A program made the translations under genes and the position numbers. This document shows, one piece after another, positions 42,501 through 50,422 of a DNA stretch of 64,000 nucleotides (its first letter is position 1; each line of letters starts with the position of its first letter). The stretch is from Pachyseris speciosa (lineage: Eukaryota; Cnidaria; Anthozoa; Scleractinia; Pachyseridae), in the NCBI GenBank assembly GCA_016490735.1, contig JAEMWC010000051.1, forward strand, positions 1,803,319 through 1,867,318. The letters are read 5' to 3'. Under the pieces are notes generated by a model. That model saw only the letters and a program-made list of their open reading frames with translations, did not search any database and was not told the origin of the DNA.

Positions 42501-44448
42501 AGTCTTGATACAATCTTGGACACAATAAATGGAACATTTGAACCACCCCTCCCCCCCATTTCAATGATGCCCAAATGGCGCGTTTTGCTCTTTGCGCGCC
42601 TTCATCATTGCTTAGGGGGGGATGGGGGTTAATTAGTCCATTTTATTCCATCCAAGATTGTAGCTTGCGAAAGCATGTTGTTCTAATCACGTGACTTTGA
42701 ACTGTCAATCATTTCTTACAGACCATAACTTAATTGGATTTTTACTCCAGTCCTGTTGTGAGAGTTAAGTTTGAAGCCTGAGTAAACTCTCGAGCTGTTT
42801 GAATGAAAGCAAACTCCAGACTCGCGTGCCATGTCTGATTTTAAGCGATGGGTATATAATGATTCACCAGCCTTCCATTTGTCGCATTGTTTTGGTACTA
42901 AACTGTACATAAATATAACATGGTCAAAAGAGTGACATTTGATCAGAAGATATAATTTACTTGCTAACTATGCATAGGTGTGATCCAGAAGGACAGCCCC
43001 GGAAGGACAAACTTGATTTGTCCTTTCTACTGTCAGTGCGTTTCTGGTAATTTTGTTGTGGTATTTAAGTACCAGGTATTTACTTTAGTTCCCTTTTATT
43101 TTCAGGTCTGTTCATTGAACCACCTGCTGACTGTGCAGTGAGAGAACTGAAAGAAGAAACAGGAATTAAGCTTGATGCAGATGAAATCAAGCACTGTCCT
43201 CAGATCAATTTGCTTCAGAACGATAATCTCAATCCTCACAGAGGTAAAGGCCATAGTATAACTCTCTGAAATGAATTACTGTAAGGACTACTCAAACTGG
43301 AAGAAAAAGTATGCTGATTCTTTTCAAAGGTGTGTTGTACCTGCATCTGGTAGACAAAGGGATGATACACATAAATTGCTGTTAGCATCTTGTTCAGATG
43401 GTTGGTATGTTCAAGTTTGGTGATCCACTCTTCACATTTCTTGATTGGCTGGATGAATCAGAAGCCATTGCAAACATTTCAAAAACGTACAACAAAGTTG
43501 TTCAAAGTAATGCATGTAAATTGAAAAAAAATGTCTTTACAGCTGTACTATCAGGAAAACAGATTAAACAGGTATCCTGCATCAGGTTGTGTGTGTGTGT
43601 GTCTAGTGTAGAATTTTAGGGGAGAAATCATTGGGACCATGATTTGTTGATGTCCACTTATGGGAGGGTCCCGCCAGCGGAAGTTTGACTATACATGTAA
43701 GTAAGAGTAGCTCTTTCCTTCTAACAGCACAGAGTGCAGCTCTGTAACTGCTTGTACCTTGTTTCATTATTGTCAATCAGGTGATATGGCAAAGTACTTT
43801 CTGTATGTGTACAATCCAGACAGTGTTGAAGATGAACTGAATGTTTCACAAGACCTGGATCAGATGAATACGTCACTTGAGTGTGAAACAAGCACAGGTT
43901 GGTCGATGAATTCTGGGTGTATTGCTGTCCCATCTTTCAATATATACAGTAACACTTACCAAAGTTTATTACTGCCCGTTAATAATTTTATATATTATGT
44001 TATAATAATATAATATAATATAATATAATATAATATAATATAATATAATATAATATAATATAATATAACATATACTATACTATACTATACTATACTATAC
44101 TATACTATACATGTTCAGTGTATCTCAAATGGGGCACCTAAGAATAAGCACCCGGGCACTTATTTAAAATTTCGGCCGAAAGGGTGGGCGCTTAATCGAT
44201 GTGGGCACTTTTTAAGTCTTTCTTTCAACATACAAAAAAGAACTCTACAAGCACATGGAGATGTAAATAACTGGAAGTGACTTAACGGGAAATGGAGTGT
44301 TCTCCCACATGTACTGATGCTTGTGCAGTTGAAGCTTTAAAGATAGAAATAAGAAACAGGTTTTCCTTGTATCCCTTCTATTTAAGAAAGTGAGGGGGAG
44401 GGGAGGCTGGCTGTTTGCTCAACATCTGACTCAGTTGAGGTGGTTGTT

Positions 44449-44505
<57 letters not shown>

Positions 44506-46070
44506 TCCTTGTATCCATCACCTCCTCATGTTAAACTTGAGGAGGAAGTAAATTAAGAACCAACACACTGATTGCAAAGATTAGAGGAACTAGTTTCCCC
44601 CTGCTGCAGTCTGGCCTTCTATACACTGTACACCTTAGGGCTTGATGGAGGCCAGGCAATGGGCCAAAAAAAGGCAGTCCATAAAATTATGGGTGCTGTC
44701 TTCCGTGCTGTGCAAAGAAGTGAAATTGTAAAAACTACTATAATTACTTTATGATACAAACCATATCTTTGTCTCTCTAGATCAAGATGGTATTCCTCAA
44801 TTTCCACTTCTGGATGCATCACCTGATCCAGGAACGATTGAAAAAGGACAAGATGAACAAGATGAAATCAGCTTCAAAGACAACACAGAGAGGCATGTTT
44901 CTTTGAACAGAGAAGACACCACACAAGAAAACTCTTCAAACCAGGTGGAAGGCCATCCAGTTAGTGAAAGCACACCAGTTCATCAAGATATTGGCAAAGA
45001 GAAGAGTACATCCAGTGGAATTGTCGAAGCTTCAAAGGAAAGAAGGGGTGTAAAACGAAAGAGAGATAACGATGATGACAATGATTACTACAAGCAGATG
45101 AACAACACAAGACTAGAGGACAGACAAGGTACAGTGTAATGACCAAAAAGTATCCCTTCAAAGAGTTTTTTTTTTTGGCTGTGTTGCTTATAAGTTATAA
45201 GTCATACACTCAGGCAGGGCCCAACTGCCAGCACCAGCACCAGTATTTACTCCAAGCATGGTCCTTACTTTCAGAGAAAATGAAAACAAGTCTACACAAC
45301 ACAAAGTTTTGAGGGGTGCCTGTCTACTTGTCATTAGGAACCCTCCTAAAGCATTGTCTCAAGAATTAATGAAAGTTGTAGATGTGTATACTGAGACAAG
45401 TGCAGATACGTTAAATTTTTTTCCATTTTTCTGCCTATTTGTTTTTAGTTACCTGGTTCATCAGGCCCAAGCTGCATGTAACTAGAGCAGATACTCCGTC
45501 AGTGCCTATTGACTCTTTTGCAGCATGACATACTGGAAAAGTGTGGTTTGCAGTGCTTAAATTATTTTTATTTTTTTATTATTAACAACGAGCAGCACAA
45601 ACAGTAGGATATACAGTGATAAGCCAAAGCCAGAGGCTTATATGGCAAAGGTCAATGGTGCAAGAGTTACAAACCAACTGTGCAAAAAGGGTTGAAGTCA
45701 AACAAACAAAAATCATAAATAGATACAACAGGTGAATTACAGGGTAATAACAAAACAAATAAGTGGAATAAATATAAAACAAGCCCATTCTTTGGAAAAC
45801 TAATTAGCAACAATTAACCGTTTTAAACCCTTTTTAATTTGAACAGGAGAGACTTTGCCAGGGAAATCTCCATGTGACAAGTCCCTTGACTCTGTGTCAA
45901 CACCTGGGAACAAACAGGAAATGATCACAGCAAGGTCGCCCCATGTTCGGGGTAGTGTACACGAAGAATGTGCTTGGTTCAGTATTGAGGAGGCACGAGT
46001 CAAGTCCCCAGTATTTGAACAGATATATCAGACAGAACAATTCACAGAACTTCTAAATTCATTTTATTGA
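14171..46070 (+). CDS. Protein with three dsRNA-binding domains and a Nudix hydrolase motif (927 aa)
   Basis: Ten exons with GT-AG borders give an exact frame to TGA at 46068-46070: 14171-15026, 15860-16118, 17273-17553, 28805-28961, 31037-31322, 32696-32813, 43106-43243, 43781-43897, 44781-45128, 45847-46070. dsRBDs lie at about residues 5-72 (NFKGLLQIHCQKAKVALPQY), 173-239 and 260-325; the last is split by intron 1. Each has the basic KK.AE..AA helix 2 pattern. Residues 373-613 are unrecognised. Residues 638-673 hold WSLPKG and the Nudix helix CAVRELKEETGI, with Arg665, Glu666, Glu669 and Glu670 kept. The tail is acidic and basic with KRKRDNDDD. Nudix enzymes cleave nucleoside diphosphate linkages, including RNA caps; dsRNA targeting is inferred. 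The start at 14171 has a good context (gacATGG); an in-frame ATG at 14072 is an alternative. Introns 3 and 6 are inflated by transposons. I cannot name an orthologue. Confidence 0.85.
15361..15566. repeat. Two-copy tandem repeat, period 103
   Basis: The unit beginning aagccttggacagggtatga and ending near ctttctgtgtgtgaag appears at 15361 and again at 15464, nearly identical. It lies in intron 1 of the dsRBD-Nudix gene. The frames here are by-products of the repeat. Confidence 0.9.
16343..17032. mobile_element. ~690-bp inverted-repeat element in intron 2 of the dsRBD-Nudix gene
   Basis: The left end taccctgcaagcagctggtt followed by tctcctacg is mirrored at the right by cttaggagaaaccaactgct and cgcagggt. 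A nested gagaaaccact motif is also inverted. There is no coding sequence; it is an MITE-like non-autonomous element. Confidence 0.75.
18492..20478 (+). repeat. Left long terminal inverted repeat of the giant element
   Basis: Pairs with 26470-28195. Inside the arm a ~640-bp segment is duplicated in direct orientation (18800-18980 resembles 19440-19620: gacggaacagtccgtaagtt, acatgtcgtctc). ATTCCGC followed by CCAATCA-type motifs recur. Frames seen here, for example 19315-19647, are in repeat sequence and are not genes. Confidence 0.85.
20678..21618. mobile_element. TA-flanked inverted-repeat element nested in the giant element
   Basis: The ends ccgtaaaaactcgtgtata and tatacacgagtttttacgg are perfect inverted repeats next to TA on both sides (20676-20677, 21619-21620). 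Its 941 bases carry a minus-strand frame with a HIRAN-like region. A TA duplication fits Tc1/mariner-type or related transposition, but no transposase is present. Confidence 0.8.
20841..21326 (-). CDS. Frame with HIRAN-like domain carried by the nested element
   Basis: A 161-codon frame with no ATG near its 5' end; the upstream boundary codon is TTG, so it may be a fragment or internal exon. The middle (SVYKDVRKTSVGGKPVAKRE, then NPKDKRTMQVMKGNKTVGHL, then PHEFPRIAWYFLSRGGEI) follows the pattern of HIRAN-like proteins, which have a V.A.K..V.GH.P...S....FL..GG layout. HIRAN domains bind DNA ends in helicase-type proteins. The N-terminus is lysine- and serine-rich. Its position inside a transposon suggests captured or element-borne sequence. 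Activity is uncertain. Confidence 0.5.
   Translation of the reverse strand: MNKNKEQENDSKRLLSNHTDIYRGKSGHQSSKQRKGSFSHQLCRVDSVYKDVRKTSVGGKPVAKREFNNPKDKRTMQVMKGNKTVGHLPHEFPRIAWYFLSRGGEIEVISVEDDILKIFCGNMEIPCQLECRTTGEQDSAFEPEDTNGSCRSHHFYRKQCV
22136..22641 (-). CDS. Two-exon cargo gene: acidic coiled-coil N-terminus, basic C-terminus (144 aa)
   Basis: ATG at 22641; exon 1 22320-22641, a 71-bp intron (donor gtatat), exon 2 22136-22248 ending TAA. The phases agree. The N-terminal half is charged and helical (KLKIRMSMKEREWWEEMIEE), followed by an acidic linker (EPEPDQQEDDSDY). The last exon is basic (KGSKTNKQRKEAGPKKRN). A stronger-looking donor (gtaagt at 22373) would need a ~35-bp intron, so read-through is preferred. 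No family is recognised. The gene lies inside the giant element, back to back with the 23760 gene, and may be captured host sequence or element-specific cargo. Confidence 0.5.
23760..25471 (+). CDS. Four-exon cargo gene inside the giant element (121 aa), function unknown
   Basis: Exons 23760-23780, 24374-24457, 25107-25138 and 25243-25471 have GT-AG borders and consistent phases, closing at TGA. The protein starts MNAQRAK, then LTFSDDQVASFLEEMGAYLE, a MDYFTRWDCMVFTAVKFLKE segment and a low-complexity tail. The well-formed small exons argue for a real spliced gene. An alternative start is the ATG at 24368. The 3' end of the last exon is less convincing and may be read-through into non-coding sequence. 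No domain is recognised. Confidence 0.5.
24488..24538. repeat. (AAT)n microsatellite
   Basis: About 17 tandem ATA/AAT units in intron 2 of the 23760 cargo gene. Confidence 0.95.
26470..28195 (-). repeat. Right long terminal inverted repeat of the giant element
   Basis: Reverse complement of the left arm with scattered substitutions and small indels, including a CA repeat at 26838-26858 facing the GT repeat at 20047-20061. It ends with cagcccttc next to AATT. Confidence 0.85.
28427..28530 (+). repeat. tRNA-derived short repeat (SINE head)
   Basis: TTAGCCCAGTTGGTAGAGTA matches a pol III A box and GGGTTGAACTCCC a decayed B box (GGTTCRANTCC), followed by a small aagcctgaa...ttcaggctt hairpin. 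The acceptor stem and anticodon arm are not clean, so it is treated as a tRNA-derived repeat between the giant element and exon 4. Confidence 0.65.
29008..29363. mobile_element. MITE sharing ends with the giant element
   Basis: It starts gaaagcctcggagcataacc and ends ggttatgctctgaggccttc, with AATT on both outer sides. The ends resemble the giant element's gaagggctgagggcataaac. Its interior (tttttcaccgattt, gtgtgaactgca) also matches the extra block at 18518-18690. The frames at 29034-29386 arise from it. Confidence 0.75.
29968..30747. mobile_element. ~780-bp element with ~190-bp inverted repeats in intron 4
   Basis: Left arm pieces (cagtcaaaatactcagcgcg, gagaatagttttgat, gaaatatcagttgttgat) recur inverted in the right arm (atcaacaaccgatatttc, atcaaaactattctc, cgcactgagtattttgactg). 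It carries no gene. Confidence 0.75.
31606..32110. mobile_element. MITE family B, a complete and a partial copy in tandem
   Basis: A full copy lies at about 31606-31895 (cacaagtttccttggtttat inverted at 31760-31790, then ccagaagacgcacaaaa and ttgaccaatcagagc). A 3'-half copy repeats the same order at about 31948-32095. A 60-bp flank (accatgccttgatacactgt) is also repeated at 32265-32300. In intron 5 of the dsRBD-Nudix gene. Confidence 0.8.
32425..32560. mobile_element. Small palindromic MITE (second copy near 63430)
   Basis: atctttggttcaatttttat is inverted as aaaattgaaccaaggataaa; the centre carries taccatatacaag. The same inverted pair occurs at 63435-63570. Confidence 0.65.
32900..33073 (-). 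repeat. 3' LTR of the BEL/Pao element
   Basis: Matches the split 5' LTR, with about ten substitutions. It is preceded on the plus strand by the GACCA target duplication. Confidence 0.9.
33262..37609 (-). pseudogene. BEL/Pao pol region: protease, reverse transcriptase, RNase H, integrase
   Basis: Protease around 37300 (LFDCGSQRSYLMDSL), RT at 35872-36468 (DIEKAFLMVGI, LRFLWFKDP, YVDDLVTG), Pao-type connection and RNase H in 34733-36080 (FSDASERAYAAVIY, IPRLELLGA, QNPADIPSRG), integrase at 33697-34809 (HTGVDFAGPLY, LADNAKTFKSA, PWWGGFWE) and a C-terminal piece to about 33262. The frame is broken by an in-frame TGA near 36480 and by frameshifts near 36660, 35970, 35210 and 34790. The element cannot move by itself. 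Confidence 0.88.
37610..39043 (-). pseudogene. BEL/Pao gag region
   Basis: 477 codons from ATG (MSEELSRSRAKRGG), with a DUF1759-like core (PKLVLPKFRGEITQWQTFWD) and paired CCHC-like zinc knuckles near the end (CAYCRGGHYSASC, CFVCLRFGHQSSSC). The frame stops at TAG, but the same frame stays open on the other side into the protease region, so this is a single nonsense change in a gag-pol frame. Encoded capsid-type protein would package the element's RNA. Confidence 0.88.
39736..40319 (+). pseudogene. Internally deleted Rep/SF3-helicase-like gene inside the Tc1-type element
   Basis: The first part (39736 to about 39975) encodes an N-terminal module with VRSVYLITYSQADLSIFP and QWTCCQENHKK. The second part, in another frame (about 39970-40319), encodes EVIFLDDFRWN, which resembles a Walker B strand, then DTPIFCTTKH and a cysteine-containing tail (PCARCVLLN). 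This layout suggests an HUH-Rep plus superfamily 3 helicase protein of the kind carried by cnidarian mobile DNA. The segment between, which would hold the nuclease HYH motif and Walker A loop, is missing. Family naming is tentative. It is not functional as seen. Confidence 0.55.
41230..42249 (-). CDS. Tc1/mariner DD34E transposase, intact (339 aa)
   Basis: ATG at 42249 (MPGRKRIPEETK) is preferred; the frame is open to a GTG at 42327. An N-terminal helix-turn-helix region (TLEEIALWCRISKTSVQRI) is followed by a second one (LMERTGIHHVTDQTVRHLL). The DDE core has FYLDGVSF (first Asp), WLQDGDPSQNS (second Asp) and PRSPDLNPIEN (Glu), with 34 residues between the second Asp and Glu, as in Tc1. No stop or frameshift is seen. 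It would bind the terminal repeats and catalyse cut-and-paste at TA. Confidence 0.9.
   Translation of the reverse strand: MPGRKRIPEETKTTIRALKSTTPLTLEEIALWCRISKTSVQRIASTEDKVRENRRTFCGRKKKLTPEQEALILRSLVELRDQEGSFSSRRLMERTGIHHVTDQTVRHLLNRNGYFFLQARKKGLMSKTDKDQRVEFARKMQAEYSPSVWTDSLTFYLDGVSFVYKTNPLDQACAPKGRVWRKRSEGLTQGCLAKGSKSGTGGKLAKFMVAISHGKGVLVCERYEKLDGNYFASFIDQNFNTTFERSCKGLSRLWLQDGDPSQNSKAAREAMARCHCELLKIPPRSPDLNPIENVFHIVSKKLAKDALERGVTHESYEQFCERVQRTISGISQQLIDRTI
43398..43571 (+). other. Possible optional exon between exons 7 and 8 of the dsRBD-Nudix gene
   Basis: Bordered by ttcttgttcag-like acceptor and cag/gtatcc donor, 174 bases long and open in the frame starting at 43398 (MVGMFKFGDPLFTFLDWLDE). 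Exon 7 ends in phase 1, which would read this segment in a frame with an early TGA. If used, it would truncate the protein; otherwise it is chance. Confidence 0.3.
43990..44108. repeat. Pentanucleotide microsatellites (ATAAT)n then (ATACT)n
   Basis: About 12 ATAAT units are followed directly by about 7 ATACT units, in intron 8 of the dsRBD-Nudix gene. Confidence 0.95.
44120..44410. repeat. Second copy of the 3.2-kb repeat, inverted
   Basis: Shares cttttggccg-type, ggagatgtaaataactgga and ccttgtatcccttctattt segments with 3205-3590 in reverse complement. Located in intron 8. Confidence 0.75.
44449..44505. repeat. (AAT)n microsatellite
   Basis: About 18 AAT units in intron 8. Confidence 0.95.
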
Positions 46071-49000
46071 GCTCTAAAAGAAGGGTAGAGGTGTCAAAGG
46101 TGATTGTTAGTGATCACAAGTGAAATGACCAGTTAGCTCAACAAAGTGTTGATCATCGTGTTAGATTTTTCAATGATTTTAAGCCATTTTAGATCATTTT
46201 AGGTTGTTCCTTCTCTTAATAACTATGACTCTTGTCACTATGGTCAAAATAACCACCTACAGTGTATAGCCCTTAGTGTTACACCCTCAAAGAAGGTGAG
46301 ATGTGCAGTGACAGGGAATCACTTTGTGGAGGTATTCAAAGTTACATTAATTATTAACAAAAATCATGTACTCAGTTGTACAATGGGTAAACATTTTTAT
46401 TTGTACCAAGGACACAGCCACCAGTATTCACTGCCAGACAAAAACATTATTAGGAAAATAAAGCATGGACAATTCCAAGACAGCTGACAGTATATCGAAC
46501 AACAACTAATGGTTGCATTTATTTTAGTCAATCTACTTTTGATCATGTTGAGAGTCAATCTACATTTGTATAACAACCATATAATGCAGGACTGGATACA
46601 AGTTTGGCAATGAAGAGGATCATTTGCTTCAGATTATTAGTTTGAATGAGACACAACTGAAGATGCCACCATGATAGGTTTCTTATCTATATACGGTACC
46701 AGATCAACCAGAAAATAAAATTTTAGATGCACTCTCACAGCTGACCTACATGACTAAAAAACAACAACAGTGAGATACCACCTTCCCCATACCCAGTTCC
46801 TGCAATTTAGCCGTTTCCCCCACTAACAGCCTGAGAGCTTGGAACAGGCCAACAAAATTAATATTTAACAAACAGATGCAGTAATAATGATATAGATACT
46901 TGACAAGGCTTGCAGTATTGAAAGGTAACTGGTAATTTCCAGAAGCACTCTATTGTAATTAAGTGAACTTTACAATACATAAAATATTAATTATATTAAA
47001 TACAGAGCTAACTTTTCCATGAGAATTAAAGTAATAATCATGTAACTAAGTAATTACAATTCTTTTATGTGAACTGACAGTGCATTTCCAACCTGGATCA
47101 AGTATCCAGTTTGATGGTAATTCTTTCTGAAACTTAATGCAAGCTGACATGACGATTTTTATTTTTACAATTACTTTCGAATTAAATACAACTATGAAAG
47201 TAATAACAGAAACATCAAAACTTACATGTGTAAAACATGGTCAGTGCACTGGATTCTAGCTACCTATGAGAAGAAATTGTGGTTTAATTACAGGAAAAGT
47301 AATGTCACTAGACAATATAAGTATATTTGTAGTAAAACTATTCATGTAAATTATCTCAGTCAGATCTAAATTGAAAGAACAATTTAAATAAAATGCAGGA
47401 CTTTACAAAGACAATTCCCCAATATGAGATACTACAGTAACATGCTGATAAGATGGTGCAACATGTAGCAAAACTCTGAGTTTCCTCAGGCTATAAAACA
47501 TGTCTTACAAAATAAATAAATGGGAAAACCAGCCCTTAAAAATTTTCAAAAACAATTATATTATATGTATATATGTATTCATAATAATTAAATTTCACTC
47601 AGTGTAATATCAAGTTACTATCAAAGTAAAAAATTAATATCACTAACAGTGTCCTTAAAAAGGATTACTACACTTCTCTAAATTGAAAAGTTGCAAAAGT
47701 ACAAATGTATGTTGGATGTTTTAGTTTTGTATCATGCAGTGCTCACTCCATACCAATCTGGAAGTTTTTGAAAACAAAACTTTCTGGCCTCCCATCGCTT
47801 TTGGTGACTAACAACTCAACTGTCCGATACTCTCCAAACCACATTTTTTTAAACATTTCCTAAAACTAGGAATGACAACAAAAACGGAGCATTTCAAAAA
47901 AAGATATTATACCTAGAGATTTTGGAAGGTTTTCCTAACATAACTTAATTTTGAAAAACAAAATCCAGATTTTTGCAAGTGTGGACTAACTGCACATTAA
48001 GCATGCTGTCAAAACTCTGAAAATGTACATCAGAAAATAAAAAAAACGAAAATTTGTTTTATGTGCCATACCCTTTTAGCAACTGTTACCTGTTATAAAT
48101 CTACACTGAAACATGCAACAATTAAGTGGAGTGCTAAATTTTCTTGCCAATCATTTAAGTTAACAATAATATAAGTTAAAATACATATATACTCTTAAAG
48201 ATCAACTTCATTCTGTTAAATTAATGTCTGGCTTAATGGTACTGGAAACCAAGTCACACAGTCCTGCCCAAGTGCTCTAAATACTGTTGCACAAACATTG
48301 TACAATAATGACAGTGCCTGTGGCTCACTCACTCTCACTCTCACTCTCTCTCACACACACACACTAGTCACGGCATACATCAGGCTGTTGAAATAAGTTA
48401 TGTTACAATGCTGTATAAGGCAAATATACTTCTACAATAGTAGATACAAACTCCACTATACATGTACCAATAATCTAGCCTAACATGGCTAGATACATGT
48501 AAATGAATATGTTGTGACAATGGCCAAGAAAGGCCTACAAATTTGTTCATGTGCTTCTGATTGCACACAACACAAACTATGATGTAATGCAAATCTACTG
48601 ACCCTGATCAGAGCCCCCAAATCGTCATAAAATTACTTCCAAATGTCTCCACAATAATTGCTTGCTTTAACTTGATGCCATGTAATGTAGATCAGTAATG
48701 GCTGGTTATCACTTTCTCAGGATTAGAGTGAATTCTCTTGCAAGGTTGCCTGTTATGATCTTTTAGTAAAATTATTTTACATATTTTGTTTCAACAATTA
48801 TTTTGGAAAAGTAGATGGCTATAGAGAGTTAGTGCATACTGGAGTAGGTTGTCAGTTTTTTGTTTGTATTTTTGTTTGCAGCCAGTAAAATGTTCCAAGT
48901 AGGTTTTCAGCAAATAAATAAAAGGTTTCTTTTTATCCTAACATTTGGAATTTTGCAAACAACTTGGGTTGTTTATCAGGTTTCTGGATTGGTAACAACT

Positions 49001-50422
49001 GATAGTTGATTTTATTTTGTTTGGTCTTGAATTACATCGTCGCTTCCACTGCAATAATTATTGTGTTCCTCAAATTCTAGCCTTGAAGCCTTTGCTGAAC
49101 CTGTTCTTCCATATAAGGATTTAAACCATTGTGGTTCAGAGAAGCACACTGCCTAGAAAGTAATGATTTCAAAGGTTGCATACAGTTTTTAGCAGTGATA
49201 TTCTTATTTTTTTTATCTTTTTGTCCCAGTCTGAACACCAATGTCAGTAATTTATCATACCACAGAACTTAAACTAGTCAGCTTGGTTTGTGAACATTAC
49301 AAGGGGTATCCTGCAATGAGACACCTTAGAAGTGTGGTGATGCACAAGGGTTCCCAGTGAACAGCATTTATGTTAACTTCATCATGGCAACTCCAAAAAG
49401 GGCTACCCATAAACTTTGACAATATAATGTACCCTTCAAAAGGTGTTTGTTAGAATTCTAACCACAAAGCAGGAAACTGCATGCAGTTGCCAAAGAAATA
49501 TTAATTTGTGTTCACACAGAAGCACCAATTTTCATACCTCTGCTTCAGTCTTGACAAATTCACAACAATATAAATAACACTATTATTTTGTTACCATAAA
49601 TAACCTTTGAAGCAATACAAATGTCCATTATGTCTATAACATTGTTTCCAAAGAATAGTTAATTATAATCATTTAATGTATTATTTTAATATCAAATGGA
49701 TGAAATCCCTATTAACAATGTTGAGAAATCATCTACTGCATTTGAGCATTTGTATGTATATAAAACCTAATCAACCTAAGTTATGACCAATTCCCTGAAA
49801 TTTTTTACATTACTGCTAAGATCAGGTTTAAGTGTATTTTGAAAATACCAGTCATTTAAACATTATACTTCTCTTCTGACAGTTTTAAAAAATTAGTCCA
49901 TTAGCTTTAATAACACATGCAACAATGACTGTCTCTCCAGTGATCACCAATGAAAGCAAGAAACAGAATGGGCAAATAGTGAACAATGTATCTAAAAATG
50001 CAAACGTTAAACAAACTGTGTCCAGTCTTAAATGCAATTTTGTAAACATTCATCTTAAATTAATTAACCCCACAAACATCTGCTCAACTGAACCGCCACT
50101 GCCATTCACAGCGGTTAGCCAATCATAGTTTGTCTTCCATTTTGTGGAAAGTAGGACTTCAACACCAGGATTTATTTCAAACAATGTATGTGAATCATTT
50201 GGCAGAATTTACTCCAGGGGTGTCGATTCCATTCTACATAGCTCATTATTGGCTATCTGTTATACAATGGGCTAAGCCCTGGCAAACGGAAGTGGCAGCT
50301 CAGTTGAGCAGACATTCGTGGGGGAGGAACACATGACAAGCCCAAAGATGTCTGCGTAGGAGGCTACTAAATGCTGAACTGCCACAAACATCTTTGGCAA
50401 GAAAGATGATCCTAGGAGGGGT
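46071..50422. other. AT-rich stretch between convergent genes; no coding evidence
   Basis: No frame over 68 codons looks coding. AATAAA occurs near 46455 and 46708 on the plus strand, suitable for the dsRBD-Nudix transcript. On the minus strand the stretch could be a long 3' untranslated region of the Bcl-2 gene. A short (CT)n/(CA)n tract lies at 48330-48363. Confidence 0.6.

Larger units (their letters stand above)
39199..42660. mobile_element. Tc1/mariner-type transposon inserted in the 5' LTR, with ~150-bp palindromic repeats at each end
   Basis: TA at 39197-39198 and 42661-42662 brackets the element exactly where the LTR reads ctagcTAgctt in the other copy. Both ends carry the same ~150-bp imperfect palindrome (39199-39350 and 42511-42660; caatcttggacacaataaat, later ccattttattcc and ccaagattg) in direct orientation. 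The core carries an intact DD34E transposase on the minus strand and a rearranged Rep/helicase-like fragment on the plus strand. Confidence 0.9.
32900..42720 (-). mobile_element. BEL/Pao LTR retrotransposon, decayed, in intron 6 of the dsRBD-Nudix gene
   Basis: LTRs of about 174 bases lie at 32900-33073 (3' LTR) and 39083-39198 plus 42663-42720 (5' LTR, split by a DNA transposon). GACCA flanks both ends (32895-32899, 42721-42725). In element orientation the LTR begins TGTAAGAAATG and ends ATCTGAAA. Next to it a TGGCGCCCAACGTGGGGC primer-binding site lies at about 39065-39082, and a GAGGAG purine tract precedes the 3' LTR. The coding part (39043 down to about 33260) has gag, protease, reverse transcriptase, RNase H and integrase in the BEL/Pao order, interrupted by stops and frameshifts. 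Without the nested insertion it is ~6.4 kb. The LTRs differ at roughly ten positions, so it is not a very recent insertion. Confidence 0.92.
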
